In this document: piece by piece, positions 10,327 through 22,283 of the stretch
Position numbering within the stretch: the first letter of the stretch is position 1
How the letters are laid out: each line of letters starts with the position of its first letter
NCBI RefSeq assembly: GCF_020520425.1
Contig: NC_079490.1
Location: 4,340,001 to 4,404,000, forward strand
Reading direction: 5' to 3'
Length of the DNA stretch: 64,000 nt
Source: Spinacia oleracea
Lineage: Eukaryota; Streptophyta; Magnoliopsida; Caryophyllales; Amaranthaceae
Position numbers and translations under genes: made by a program
Notes under the pieces: model-generated
Database searches by the model: none
Seen by the model: the letters and a program-made list of their open reading frames with translations, nothing else
What the model was told of the DNA's origin: nothing

Positions 10327-11246
10327 GTTTTTGTGGACTCTAAGATTTTATTTGACAATCACCAAGTCCAAAGTTTTGTCAACAACTAATTCACTATTTA
10401 AATGGTCACTCCGTTAGCCGTGTTCGATGTATGAACATATTACATGAGTAGACGTTTTTCAAAAGGTTAACAAAAATTAAGTTGGGTCGGACTTTGGGGC
10501 CAAACTATTTCATCCATTTCCCGTTAAAATTGGGTAAGGCTGATTCGGGCTTTTTGACCAAAATCTGTCTTAGACCCTAAATTGCCCAAAATCCTCCCAA
10601 ATTCGTACTTTTTCGAGCCGGGCCAAACCAGCAGGGTATAAAGCCATGCTGGAGCAACTGATAGGGCTCAGCCTAACGTGGCACATGTGATGGATTTCAA
10701 AACACATGTCTGACATGACGTAATTTTAACACAACAAAAAAGTGATTTTGGCACATCCAATGTGACTTTATAAGAACACAATTTCTTATACTATACTCAC
10801 GTAGAATTGAGCCAAAACCAATAAAATCGATGTATTAATTAAAATCGATTTTCACGTATGTCTTTTCCAAAACAGAATGTTAGTTGAACCACCATATGAA
10901 GTCAAGATTTGTGTACAAATCCAATTCAACAAGCTAAGCATGAATGCATTGCATGATGATGCTTCATCACGTGACAATGGAGTATAAAGTCACGTTTCTT
11001 CGTCATCTTAATAACTCCTCTTTTTCTTCCCTCAAAAAATCTTTTTCTTTTTCCTTTTTAAAAAGATTGGTTTAAGTTGTCATGCGGGTGACTTTATTCC
11101 AATTGCCAGAAGTCAGAGGTATGTCTTTGTTGACCCACAAAAATTAGTAAACTAACTTACCTACTTTTACCTACCTTTGCTTAAAAACTCTTAAATTGAC
11201 ATTGATTTGTTTAAAAGTATTTTCTTAATTTTAACCAACAACTATT

Positions 11247-11750
11247 GGATCGATTTCTTCAATATTGTTTAAAGATTCAAATTCCCAAAATGCGTCACTT
11301 TTTAACTTAATTTCCACCATACTGTCCACGTCAGCATTAAAATCGGTCTATTTTTTTAACAAAGTGGCACTAAATCGCTATCTCAGATAGCGGTTTACAT
11401 CACATAGCGGTTTATATATTCCCTATATCAAAACTTACAGTGAGCTTCCAAAACAAAAACTTACCGTACCCCCGTTATGTTTTAAAGCAAACCGCCATCT
11501 GAGATAGCGGTTTTGTTTTAAAGCAAACCGCTATATCAGATAGCGGTTTATAACATTGAACCGCCATCTGAGATGGCGGGTTGCTTTAAAACGAAACCGC
11601 TATCTCAGATGGCGGTTCAACGCTGAACCGGGAAAAAAATTACTTATCTTTCTCCTTTGTTGACGTGGACGGTATGGTGGAAATTAACTTAGAAAGTAAC
11701 GTATTTTGGGAATGATTAGATCTTTATGCAATGTTGAAGGAAATCGCTCC
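11247..11750. mobile_element. foldback-type DNA transposon with long terminal inverted repeats
   Basis: Left end GGATCGATTTCTTCAATATTG pairs with the complement of the right end (GGAGCGATTTCCTTCAACATTG), and the inverted similarity continues for about 90-100 bp to CCACGTCA. A perfect 8-bp duplication CAACTATT flanks it (11239-11246, 11751-11758). The interior consists of iterated palindromes around CGCTATCTCAGATAGCG. Size and duplication suit a MULE or hAT derivative. It is non-coding, and the transcript would fold into a long hairpin. Confidence 0.8.
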
Positions 11751-12668
11751 CAACTATTAATCAATCTTATGGTAAATATTTGTATCTTGCAATCATAAAA
11801 TTGTACTCGACCTCTATTATGACACTTTAGTAATGGAGATTTTCCTTATCTATTTTTCCACTCATTTGGGACGTTTATGCGATAAGTTTTTAGGCATGTG
11901 TGTAAGTAAGGAAAAAGTGGAAAGGTAAGGTAATTTCCGTTTAAAAGTGCTTAATAGAATTCGATGTTAAAATCAACTTCAAGGCAACTTAGTGAGATCT
12001 AAAACTTTCCACCATATAGGTCGATAAAGCCTGCTCGTTACATGCTTGTCTGTTCAGTCGGGTTCAGTTAACTCTACTGAGATTTGATGCAGTGAAACTT
12101 TTTTGTACTTCTTTTTATACAAATCCATAAATAAATAAAAGGTTATCTAAAAGTTAACGAGATTATCGCTTAAAATACACAATATTTCGTTTTCAATTAT
12201 CCAATACCAAACTTGCTTAACTAGGTATTCAATCATTTTTAATCGGTCCCATATTTGACACTAACGATGTTCAAACAGTTCAACCAAGCACTCGACTATT
12301 TCTTTTTCTCACCCCTACTAAATGTACGGTTGACAACCTGCATAACAATAGCGAAATTACATACAATATCCAAAATTCTAAGCACTTACCAAACAAAATC
12401 TGGTCTAGACATGCATCTAGTCATTTAGGAGGGCGGAGAGGCCAATATCTGATATGTATTTCAAGATACATATCACCCCACTAAACGACAAAATAGTGAT
12501 AAGACAAACATTAAAACAGGTGCCATTTTTCAAAGAACAGGTGTTATTTTTCAAAAACCGATGCCATTTAATTTTTTTTTTTGTCCTTTAGCATTTGTCT
12601 CTAGCCTATTTTTTCGTGTAGTGGGGTGATATATATATCTTGAAATACATATTAAATATTGATTTATA

Positions 12669-12927
12669 CTCCCTCCGTCCCTTAATACTCGCACCGTTTT
12701 GACTAAACACGCTTGCCAATGCACAACTTTGACCACCAATATCTTTAACTACAATTTTAAAAACTTATAGAAATATTAATATTTTGAAAATATATATTAA
12801 GATAAAGTCAACAATATATTATATACTAATATTTGTTTTCATATACTAGAAATAAAATAGAGTCAAAATGAATTATATGAATAGTGCAAAAAGTCAAAAC
12901 GGTACGAGTATTAAGGGACAGAGGAAG
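12669..12927. mobile_element. Stowaway MITE
   Basis: The 259-bp element has ends CTCCCTCCGTCCCTTAATAC and the inverted GTATTAAGGGACAGAGGAAG and lies between TA dinucleotides. CTCCCTCCGTCCC is the classic plant Stowaway terminus. Confidence 0.92.
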
Positions 12928-13549
12928 TACTTCCTAAGTCATCTAGTGGTAAGGTGTATCTCACAACCTTTAATGTGAGATTTTTTCTTACATTCTCCCA
13001 ACTTTTAAAGAGTCTCAACTGTTACGGAGAATTCATACTGAATTAACTCGTGTTGTATTCGGACTCAATAAATTCCGACTCAATAAATTGTTGTAGGCAA
13101 AAGAAGGTTATACTTTTAGAGGAAAGTGAGTTGAAACGTACTCCTCGTATCAATAGTACATTTCATAGAACTTCACCCCAAAAAAAATACTCCGTACAAA
13201 GAAAGAAGAAAAATTATTTGAAAGGTTACCAGAAGAAGCAAAATTGGAATATCTATATCTGTTTTCAATGACAGCAAATTGTCTCCTAAAAATAAATAAA
13301 TTTCAATAAAAATAGTCGCCAAATTTCAGGAAAAAGCGCAAACGGCAAACCAGATCTCTCATTTTCTTCCTAATTTCCTCCCTCAATTCTTCCCTTCTTT
13401 CTCCTGGTCATTTCAATGGAGGAGCAGCTTCCTCTCAATTTCTTTAACCAAAATTAAAAAAATCCTAAAAAAAAACAAAAAACAATAAAAAAGATTGAAA
13501 TTTGAATCTGGGGTTTTCTGGGTTTGTTCCATAGAAGTTCTGGGTTGCC

Positions 13550-16500
13550 ATGGATCTGCGAGGTTTGATTGTGTTGTGCGTTATTTGCATTTGGCAATGT
13601 TTAGAGGTGAAAATGGTTTCAGGAAATGCAGTTTTTAAGGTGGAGCATAAATTTAAAGGTCGCGATAGAACGTTGAAGGAGCTCAGAGCTCATGATGCTC
13701 GTCGCCATGGTAGAATGCTTGATACTGTTGATTTCGCTCTTGGTGGTAGTGGGGTGCCTACTGATGCTGGGTTTGTTCCCTTTTTCTCTCTCCTCTATCA
13801 TCATTTTAATTAGCTCCTTGGTTTTTTTTTTTAATGGGTTGTTGAATTTTGCTTTGTTTCAACGTTTTGAATTTGATTATAATTGGTTAAGTAGGTGTTA
13901 ATGGTTAGTTGTTTCTATGACTTGATTGATAGTGTTTCGGAATGGAAATGGAACCCTGAATTGGTAATTTATGTAGGTAATTGTAAATTGTTTAAGGCTG
14001 GATTGATAGTGTTTCGAATTTGAAATGGAAACAATTGGTTATGTAGGTGTTAATTGTAAATTGTTTAAGGCTTCATTAATGGTGTTTAGAAATGGAAAAG
14101 GAAATGGAACCCGTCTGACCGCCTCATACAAGAGTTGGTTATGTAGATGTTAATTGTTTAAGGCTTGGTTGATAGTGTTTCAAATTGAAATGGAAACCGT
14201 ATGACGGCCTCATACAAGAGTTGGTTATGTAGGTGGTAATTGTAAATTGCTTAAGGCTTGATCAATAGTGTTTCGAATTAGAAATGGAACCTGTGTGACC
14301 GCCTCATACAAGATTTGGTTATGTTGGTGTTAATTGTAAATTGTTTAAGGCTTGAATGATAGTGTTTCGAATTTGAAATGGAAACCATTTGACCGCCTCA
14401 TACAAGAATTGATTACGTTGGTGTTAATTGTAAATTGTTTAATGCTTTGTTGATGGTGTTTCGAATTTGAAATATGGAACCTGTGTGTCTGCCTCATACA
14501 AGAATTGGTTATGTAGGTGTTACTAATTGTAAATTGCTTAAGGCTAGATTGATGGTATTTCAAATCGGAGTGGAACCGTATCCGCATCATACAAGAATTG
14601 GTCTTGTAGGTGTTACTAATTGTAAATTGTTAAAGGCTTGATTGATGGTGTTTCGAAAATGAAATGGGACTTGTCAGACCGCCTGATACTAAAATTGGTT
14701 AAGTAGATGTTAATGGTAAATTGATTAAGGTTTGATTAATGGTGTTTTGAATAATGAAATGGAACCTGTCAGACCGCCTGATACAATAATCTGTATTCAT
14801 GTTATAGGGGTAATGCATATTTTCTTAAACGAGGAAGCAACTAGTTTATTGGTTAGGATTTTTGGAATAGGAGAAATGAAATTAATTTTATGGTCCTGAA
14901 AGAAAAACTATAAAGACCTAAATGAAGGTAAAAATCATCACCTTATTTTGAATGAATCATCAACCATACACGTGAAAATGTTAAGGAAAAGTGAGGTTAA
15001 AGTTGTTTTTTCAATTTCTATTTCAGCCTTTCTAGGTCTAGGTGGCTAAGGTTTAGGAAAATACTCCGTATGTTTACAGCTTCTACTCTTGAGGTTTATA
15101 AGGAATAATTATTCGTTTTCAGGGTTGTTTTGATGATGCATAGTAATATATCACAAAGCTCTTACTGTAAAAACAAAACAGAAGGTATAGAAAATGTATT
15201 AAATTGTGCAGTTTGAGTTTTTTACGAGCTCAAGTAGATCCTTAAACTGTTTAGCAGATGGCAAGTGATGTGTTGCTTAAATACTAGGAAACTTATGCCA
15301 GCAAAATCGCAATTGTATGGAGATTTATGGGTCTATAATTTCCTTCATTTAACAAGAAAAAGGACTGATTTTATAATATTTTTGATGTGGTTGTAGGCTG
15401 TACTTTACGAAAATTAAGATTGGGAAGCCTCCTAAAGAGTATCATGTACAGATTGATACAGGAAGTGATATTTTGTGGGTTAACTGCGATGGATGCGAAA
15501 AGTGCCCCAAGAAGAGTGGGCTAGGAGTATGTTATGCGTAATCTCTTGACCCATTGTTGATCTTATTCATATGTATTTACCAGATTCAGGAACTCATGTT
15601 GTTTGTGTTCATGCAGATAAAGCTGAATGTTTATGATCCGAAAGGTTCAACTTCGGCCAACTTAGTTAACTGTGATGATAGCCAGTGTACCATGATATAC
15701 CAGGGTACTCTATCTGGTTGCCAACATGACATGCTTTGTCAATATGAAGTTACTTATGGTGATGGGAGTACAACTTCTGGATACTTCGTTGAAGATCTTT
15801 TTCAGTATGATAAATCCTCTGGCAATTCGCAAACTGGGAATGGCAGTATTGTTTTTGGGTAAAGCTCGTTTTGATAAAATAAATATTTTTCATGTCCAGT
15901 AACTAAAAAAAAAATACAAGGGAACTATAAATAAGAAAAAGAATAAAGTTGTTTACTTACAAAAATGTTTATTTGAGAGAAGATACGTCTTTCAAGGACA
16001 ATTGTTTCTTACCTCTCTAGTATTGCAATTGATAAAGTTAGTGTTGTTTTTTCATGCAAAAAATGGATCGTTGTCTAGCATGCACATTCAATTTGTTAGG
16101 TATGGGAAATAGTTTAGTATCCATTGTTTGTGTAATCTTTTATGCCACAGCTGAGACGCTGACACATTTGATGCATACTTGGCATTTGACTCTTAACAGT
16201 CAATATGTTTTGTGTGCATAACGGATTGGGCCTTTATTCTGGGGCATCACATCTTCCTTTTATAGGTTAATAGTTGAGCTTTGAGTGTTATTTATGCGTA
16301 ATATTCCTTATTATTATGTAAGTCTCAATTCCGAGCTCTTCTAGCAGGATATTCTGATTTCAGGATTTATCTTCATTCAAGTAGCATATTTTTTTTTTTT
16401 TTTAAATTTACAAAAGAAGATTCTTTCATGTTTTTGTTGTTTGATGGGTACATATAATATTATTGTGAGAGTTCTCTTTTATTTGGATAGAAATGTGTCT

Positions 16501-19500
16501 GAATCATGTCAACGTAGTATTTAACTACTCCGTATTTATGAACGAACTTCTGCTTCAAAGATTGAGCTAGAGGTTTGAATAATTGCACGTGTGATGGGTT
16601 TTTCGTATTCTAGTTTCTGCATTTCATTTTTTCATGTTAATAAATGATGTCAATTAAACATTATATACTTGATGGTAACTTATGTTATTTCTTCTAATTT
16701 ACAAATGATGTTCTTCTAAGAAAATTGAATTGTATATACCAGGTGTGGCGCTAAACAATCTGGTCAGCTCCTTGATTCATCAGAAGCACTTGATGGGGTA
16801 ATGGGTTTTGGACAAGCAAACTCTTCTGTGCTTTCACAGCTTTCAGCATCTGGAAAGGTGCAGAAGATGTTTTCTCATTGCTTGGACAGTGAAAAGGGAG
16901 GTGGAATATTTTCCATCGGACAGGTTGTTGAGCCAAAGATGAATCATACTCCGTTAATTCCAAACCAGTATGTCATGCTGTCTATTTTTCTAAAACTTTA
17001 ATTTTCATTTTGTTTTTGAATCGCTAGCACTATTTTATTACTTTGCTTTATTATAATTTATGCTACCCATTTTGGAGTGCTGAATCTTGATGTGAAATGG
17101 AGAGTTTGAGTAACATAGGTTATAAGTGGTGGTTGCATTGGCCTTTTTGTGTTGTTATGGTTCTAGGCTACTGTTTCCTTGTGAACAAACATTTGTTGAT
17201 AGTTTTATATGAAGTCACACGTTCTTCAATGTTTTTTTTTTTTTTTTTTTGCTTGGAATGGTAACATCGTGATGTGTTGAACTAATAACATTGTGACGAC
17301 TTATTTGTTTAAGAAAAAACTTTGCCTCCTTTCCTTCTCTCTTTTCTGGTGTACCAATGACCATTTTTCTTTCTCTTCCTCACTTATAACCTATGCTTGA
17401 ATTGCTCGGTCTTATGAGAGGATGGTCCATGAGTGTTGTAATGCTGCTGTAATGTATATTGGGATAGAATTGGTGTATAGACTGACTTCTGAAGGAAGAA
17501 GAGATTGCATATGCCACAACATTTGACAAAAAAGGATTCTGGGACATAAGGTGGTGAGGGTTAGTGTACACTGTCAAAATCAATGATTTTTCTTTTTTTA
17601 ATAAATTATATAAGATCCCTCTAGTTTTGCTTGTAATTAATGGGTTCTTTTTTGAAGAAATTACTTTTTGGAATACATTCCTTCTCTTCGGAATTTATTG
17701 TTACGTTGCCCTAATCCCTCATGATCAAAGTAATGACTAATGAGATTCCGGAGTATCTTACTAATAGACTGTTTATATTAATTTAACTATTCCCACACTC
17801 TTATCAATTCTACCACTATCACGGCCCGTTTGGTAGCCGGCGATAAATAAGTGTCAATGGGAATGAATTTGTATGTAAATTTGGAAGGAAAATCAATATC
17901 CATTTCCATAGTAATGCTAGTTCACTCAAAATCATCTCTTTTTCTTTATAAATTTTCATTACCATCCATGATCCATTACCATTTGGGGAGTGGTATTAGC
18001 CGGGAATGCAAATTTATGAAGAAAAAGTGAAAAACATCAAGTTTGAGACAAAATTTCATTACCATGGTCATCATGATGTTATTTTCTTGCCAAATAACAC
18101 TAAAATTTGTTCTCATTTCCACCATTAACAGCTACCAACCGGGCGTTAGGGTATTTTTGGAAAATGAATCACAATCCATTATGGTTATAGGGTAAAAATT
18201 CTTCCGGGGATTCTACAATAGCGTGTGAACAAATTCTGGATAGAGGGAGTAATTATTTGCATGTTCAGTTAGGTTTTACTAAAGACCAATATGTTTCTGT
18301 AATTAGAATGACTGTGTCTCTGTAAGCATGATTACCTACAATACTGTGGTGGAATGATATATATGTTAGCAAATTTAGCATGTTTAATTAGGTTTTTATT
18401 AAGACCTGATATGTATGTTGTAATCAGACTGCTACCTACCCTCTTAGGGCACATTACAATGTGATCATGGAAAGTATAACGGTGGCTGGTGAAGTTTTAA
18501 AACTTGATATCGAAACCTCTGGGAGCGACAGAGGAGCAATTATTGACAGTGGTACAACTTTGGCGTATTTACCAGATGACGTTTATGACAAGATTGTTAA
18601 CACAGTATGTTGCTCTGTTTATGTCTTATTTTGATGGCCATTCTATTAAGAAGGTGGATTTTGCTATTGTAGAAGCTGACTATGTCTTGTTTTCCTGTTT
18701 TTGTTCTCTGTGAAAAAAACAGATTTTTGCCAAGCAGCCCAGTATAAAACTACATACTGTTGATGGTCAATTCAAATGCTTTCAATACTCCGGAAGGTAA
18801 AATCTCATTTGATTATAGCAGTTTATGGTAGCTTACTAACGTTTCTCTGAAATTGGAGACTACTAGTTTTTTAGAGCATGTTTGGTATATCACTTTTTAA
18901 GTGTTGGAAATGAATCGATTAACTAATTCCATTACCTATTGTTTGGTATGAGAGAAGGGTAACACACTCCATTTCCAAACGGTAACCATTACCACTAATT
19001 TGTTACCTCTCCCAACCTTGTGGTAACAAAGTGTTATCCTCCATCCATCCCTAATTTGATACAAGGGATTGTTTTCTTTAGGTATACGAAATAACAAATA
19101 ATGAAAACATTTAACATTACCATTTCTCCTTCTTAAATGTTTCCAATCTATTTCCTTTCCTAGATTCATACCAAACATGCACTTAGTGTTCTCTATTCTA
19201 TTCGTTTATTTATCTTTCAAAGTAAAGAGTCTTGGGTTTTAACGCTAAATTGAAAGAGAAAACATTGTTATTTTTATTGTTGTGATTCTGAAGCCGGTAG
19301 ACACTCATGGTGTGTTCAGTTCAACTTATTTAAACTTATTTCAGGAAAAATAAATAAGTTCAGATAAGTTATTAAAAGTATCAATAAGCTCAAATAAGTT
19401 TCTAAGTTCATAAGTTTAGGTAAGTCAAATTCAGTTGGATAGAACAGTCGTAACTCGTAAGCCTCAAAATCTGCATTTACTTTTGCTACTTGTCAGATAT

Positions 19501-21523
19501 GTTGTGTTTGCTTGATATTTTCGCTTCACGGTTTTAACATGATGATAGCCTAGTTCTAATGTGTCGAGAAACAGGAAATTCTATCCACTATCTTAGAATC
19601 AAACATTGGAAAATGAGCTTTTTTCTATGGTTGTCTGCATACGTGTAGAGAAGAGTGAATGCGTTATACGTAGAAGTAGAAGATAATCACTTGGGATTTC
19701 TTTTTCAATTTCTAAATATAGTCGGATTTGCCTCAATATCAGCCATACAAGTGGTAGAGCTAAAGATTCCTTGAGATTAATATTTCTGATTATTGATTAC
19801 TCCCTCCGATTGGTACTTGAAAACTTCCATGGTTTTTTAGGACAAACTTTGACCACTAATCGCGTTGAGAGATTAAATTGATTTTAAAAACTGTGGACAG
19901 TTTTTACCATACTCGATAATGGTTCTGCATTGTGTGCTTATGATCTGTTAAAGTCAGAGCAGTTAAATCTTTCCAGATGCTTCATACCATTGTTTGTTGC
20001 TATAGTTTGTTACTACAGATACATAGTATGATAGTACTCCATATTTGTTAGTTTGACTTACTGGTAACTAATTTTTTCATCTGTGTTCCAGAATTGACGA
20101 TGGATTCCCCTACGTTACCTTCCATTTCGAGAATTCTCTCAAGCTGAAAGTATATCCTCGTGAATATTTCTTTGCACTCGATGACGGAGTAAGTACACGT
20201 ACCTTAGAGGGTAGATTTTTTTTTTTTTTGGAAACTTCGGAATATTATTTCTAAATGGCTTGTTGTATAAGCTATGATTAGGTTGTGTTAAGCTTAGCAT
20301 AGTACTACTCCCGTCTTGCAAAGCTCGTGCTAAAACGTTAAAAGTATATATTTTCACCTCATTGCAAATCAGTTGTGTATAGCATTGAATCTATTCTATG
20401 GTTTTACAGGACAATAAGTGGTGCATGGGTTGGATGAACAGCGCATTACAGTCTCGTGACGGGAAAGACGTTACTATCTTGGGAGGTATAATGATACTTC
20501 CTCCGTTTTTTACTTTATTTTAACTTGCACCATTTTCCTTTTATGGAATTTGCTTATTAGCTACACAATTTCCCTTTATGGTACATTTTCACATGTTTTT
20601 GTTGTGTTCACACACTAAATAGTAAATACCTACTTTACTCACTCAAATTTACCATTATTACCTAATATTTTTGTAAAAAAACCCGGAGGAAGTATATCTA
20701 AAGATGGCCGTGGACCGGGAGCACACGTGCCATGGCCTAAACGTGCTCGGACCACGCCAAGTCCACTCTGCATCATGTTGGGCCAGGCCGAAAAGTTTAA
20801 AACAGGGCCAGCCGGCCAGGCCACAGGTTGTCATGCCGTGCCGTCGTGCCTAAGCCTAATTTTACTAAATTTAGTGTGTTTTGATATGTCGTGCCGTGCC
20901 TTCTGCTTTTTCCAAAAAATGTTGCCCACGACTTCTTGCTCGTATCGGGCCGTGCTTTTTTCGTGCCTGTGTTGGACCAGGCTTTTTCGTGCGGAGTCGG
21001 GTAGCCCGGCCCAACACGGCACACATCCACCTTTAAGTTTATCATAGGCTCATAGCAATTTCTTAAGGATTGTTTTCTTACATCTTGTTTACTCATTCCA
21101 ACTCTGGTTACCCCGTTTCAGATATTGCATTATCCGGCAAAGTGGTGTTCTATGACCTTGTAAATCAAACTATTGGATGGACTGATTACAACTGTGAGTT
21201 TCATCACTTATTTTGTTAGCATTTCAATCAATTTCAAAGCCATTCTCAAATTTGTTTGAGGATGTCAATTCAATTCTAGAAATTTATTCAATTTTTTTTT
21301 TTTTGAATTGGAAATTTACTCCGTAAATATTCGTCTGAACTGGTTTTTCCACGGTAAATTTCCAGGTTCGTCAAGCATCAAAGTAAAAGACGCGCAATCA
21401 GGAGCCGTGTATACTGTAGGCGCCCAACATCTCTCTTCAGCTAACTCTTTAATTTCTCGGCGGAGTTTATTATCGTTTTTGTTTGTTCTTCTAATTAACC
21501 TGTTTTCCACAATTCATTGTTAA
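13550..21523 (+). CDS. aspartic protease, A36/A39-like, GPI-anchored type (483 aa, ten exons)
   Basis: Exons: 13550-13770, 15397-15526, 15617-15858, 16743-16967, 18448-18604, 18723-18796, 20092-20188, 20410-20485, 21122-21193, 21366-21523. All junctions are GT/AG and phases sum to 484 codons. The protein is a pepsin-family (A1) endopeptidase of the plant pollen/pollen-tube aspartic protease group (A36/A39-like by remembered similarity). Features: N-terminal signal peptide (about residues 1-25), first catalytic motif [11 protein letters not shown] in exon 2, second catalytic motif [10 protein letters not shown] in exon 5, the conserved [11 protein letters not shown] loop, numerous cysteines, and [14 protein letters not shown] before a hydrophobic C-terminus ([14 protein letters not shown]) typical of a GPI-attachment signal. 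It probably acts at the cell surface. The introns hold a minisatellite and several MITEs. No frame damage is seen, so the gene is likely functional. Confidence 0.95.
13886..14790. repeat. about 95-bp minisatellite in protease intron 1
   Basis: Around nine tandem imperfect copies of a unit containing GGTTATGTAGGTGTTAATTG, TTGTTTAAGGCTTGATTGAT and GACCGCCTCATACAAGA follow one another directly. Copies differ by point changes and small indels, so the array is not recent, or it is old and slowly diverging. Confidence 0.85.
17826..18147. mobile_element. MITE in protease intron 4
   Basis: The inverted ends CGGCCCGTTTGGTAGC and (complement of) ACGCCCGGTTGGTAGC bracket about 320 bp rich in ATTACCAT/ATGGTAAT-type motifs in both orientations. 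No target duplication is obvious. It resembles hAT or PIF-type MITEs. Confidence 0.6.
18874..19182. mobile_element. Tourist-like (PIF/Harbinger) MITE in protease intron 6
   Basis: The 309-bp element has inverted ends GAGCATGTTTGGTAT and (complement) GTGCATGTTTGGTAT and a perfect 3-bp duplication TTA (18871-18873, 19183-19185), the PIF/Harbinger hallmark. It is non-coding. Confidence 0.85.
19316..19452. mobile_element. short MITE-like inverted repeat in protease intron 6
   Basis: GTGTTCAGTTCAACTTAT on the left is partly mirrored by AATTCAGTTGGATAGAACA on the right, with AATAAGTT motifs in between. Similar fragments occur near 26430-26520 and 61080-61170. Boundaries are approximate. Confidence 0.4.
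20497..20692. mobile_element. Stowaway-like MITE in protease intron 8
   Basis: The 196-bp element has ends CTTCCTCCGTTTTTTAC and CCCGGAGGAAG and lies between TA dinucleotides (20495-20496, 20693-20694). Confidence 0.85.
20702..21028. mobile_element. GC-rich non-autonomous element in protease intron 8
   Basis: The segment is rich in GGCCGTG, GTCGTGCC and GGGCC words in both orientations, with roughly inverted ends (GATGGCCGTGGACCGGG / complement of GATGTGTGCCGTGTTGGGCC). Related sequence lies at 7200-7345 and 8230-8345. No coding capacity or clear target duplication was found. Confidence 0.45.
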
Positions 21524-21867
21524 AAATCCATTAATTTTTTCCTAGATTTTCCTATTTATTTACAGCAAAGGACTTGTTTTTGTTTATCCATTGATTTTTT
21601 TGACATTTTTTTGTTCAATTCATTAATTTTACATGTATAATTTTGTTCACCATTCTCTTCTTAATCCTGATACCTTCTATTTTCTCTGCTTTCATGGCGG
21701 CGAAGGATAACTATGAAATTACTGGACAAAGAGGAAGCTCCAGCTACCTTCGCGCTTTCTGGCCAAGCTTACTATTCTGTATTTGCATTTCCACCATTTA
21801 TTTTTGATCTTCTTTAAACAAAAATACTTCGTAATTTTTCGTATATAATATAGGAATATATTTATTC

Positions 21868-22193
21868 AAAAGGTCTTGCGCGCATAAGGTGTACAATAAA
21901 TTTATCGTACACTAAGATAACTTTTATGTAGTTTTTTGTAATTTTAACCTAGTTTTTTTATAATTTTTATATTACAAAAAAAATTGATAAATAAACATTT
22001 TAAAGAGTTAAATGATTAATTTTTATACATTATTAGTGATTTTGAAGAATTTTTTTCTTTTATTAAAATGAAAAAATTATCACTAAAAAATAGACAAATT
22101 TTACGTATATAAAGCTAACTTTTAAGCATTTTGAGAAACTTTTATTCCGGTGTATAATATTTATTGTACGACACTCGTGAATAAGAATTTGTG
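21868..22193. mobile_element. AT-rich MITE family M1, copy 2 (inverted)
   Basis: This matches 10002-10326 in reverse orientation, from AAAAGGTCTTGCGCGCA to GAATAAGAATTTGTG, including the subterminal palindromes. It lies between the convergent 3' ends of the protease and DUF2358 genes. Confidence 0.65.
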
Positions 22194-22283
22194 ATATTTA
22201 TTTTAAATATACTACATTTTCTTTACTAGGAGGAAAGAAAAAAGAAAATACATACATAAGATCAGTTTTGAGCATTCGATGTT

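Larger units (their letters stand above)
9495..13549. other. gene-free stretch between metallothionein and aspartic protease
   Basis: No coding exons are supported. Apart from the MITEs listed separately there are GC-richer fragments at 10490-10680 and simple AT-rich sequence. The last 200 bp (about 13340-13549) are the CT-rich 5' leader and promoter of the protease gene; no clear TATA box was identified there. Confidence 0.5.

Noticed and set aside
12930-13040. Possible SINE head (TCATCTAGTGGTAAGG)
   Set aside because: Box A is only loosely matched, and no box B, tail or target duplication follows.
13550-13813. Protease first exon as a stand-alone 87-residue protein
   Set aside because: The last residues come from reading through a good splice donor at 13771; the downstream exon restores the conserved GLYFTKI sequence in phase.
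20727-21096. Overlapping ORFs of about 100 residues on both strands
   Set aside because: They result from the GC-rich transposon in protease intron 8, where stops are rare; neither resembles a protein family.
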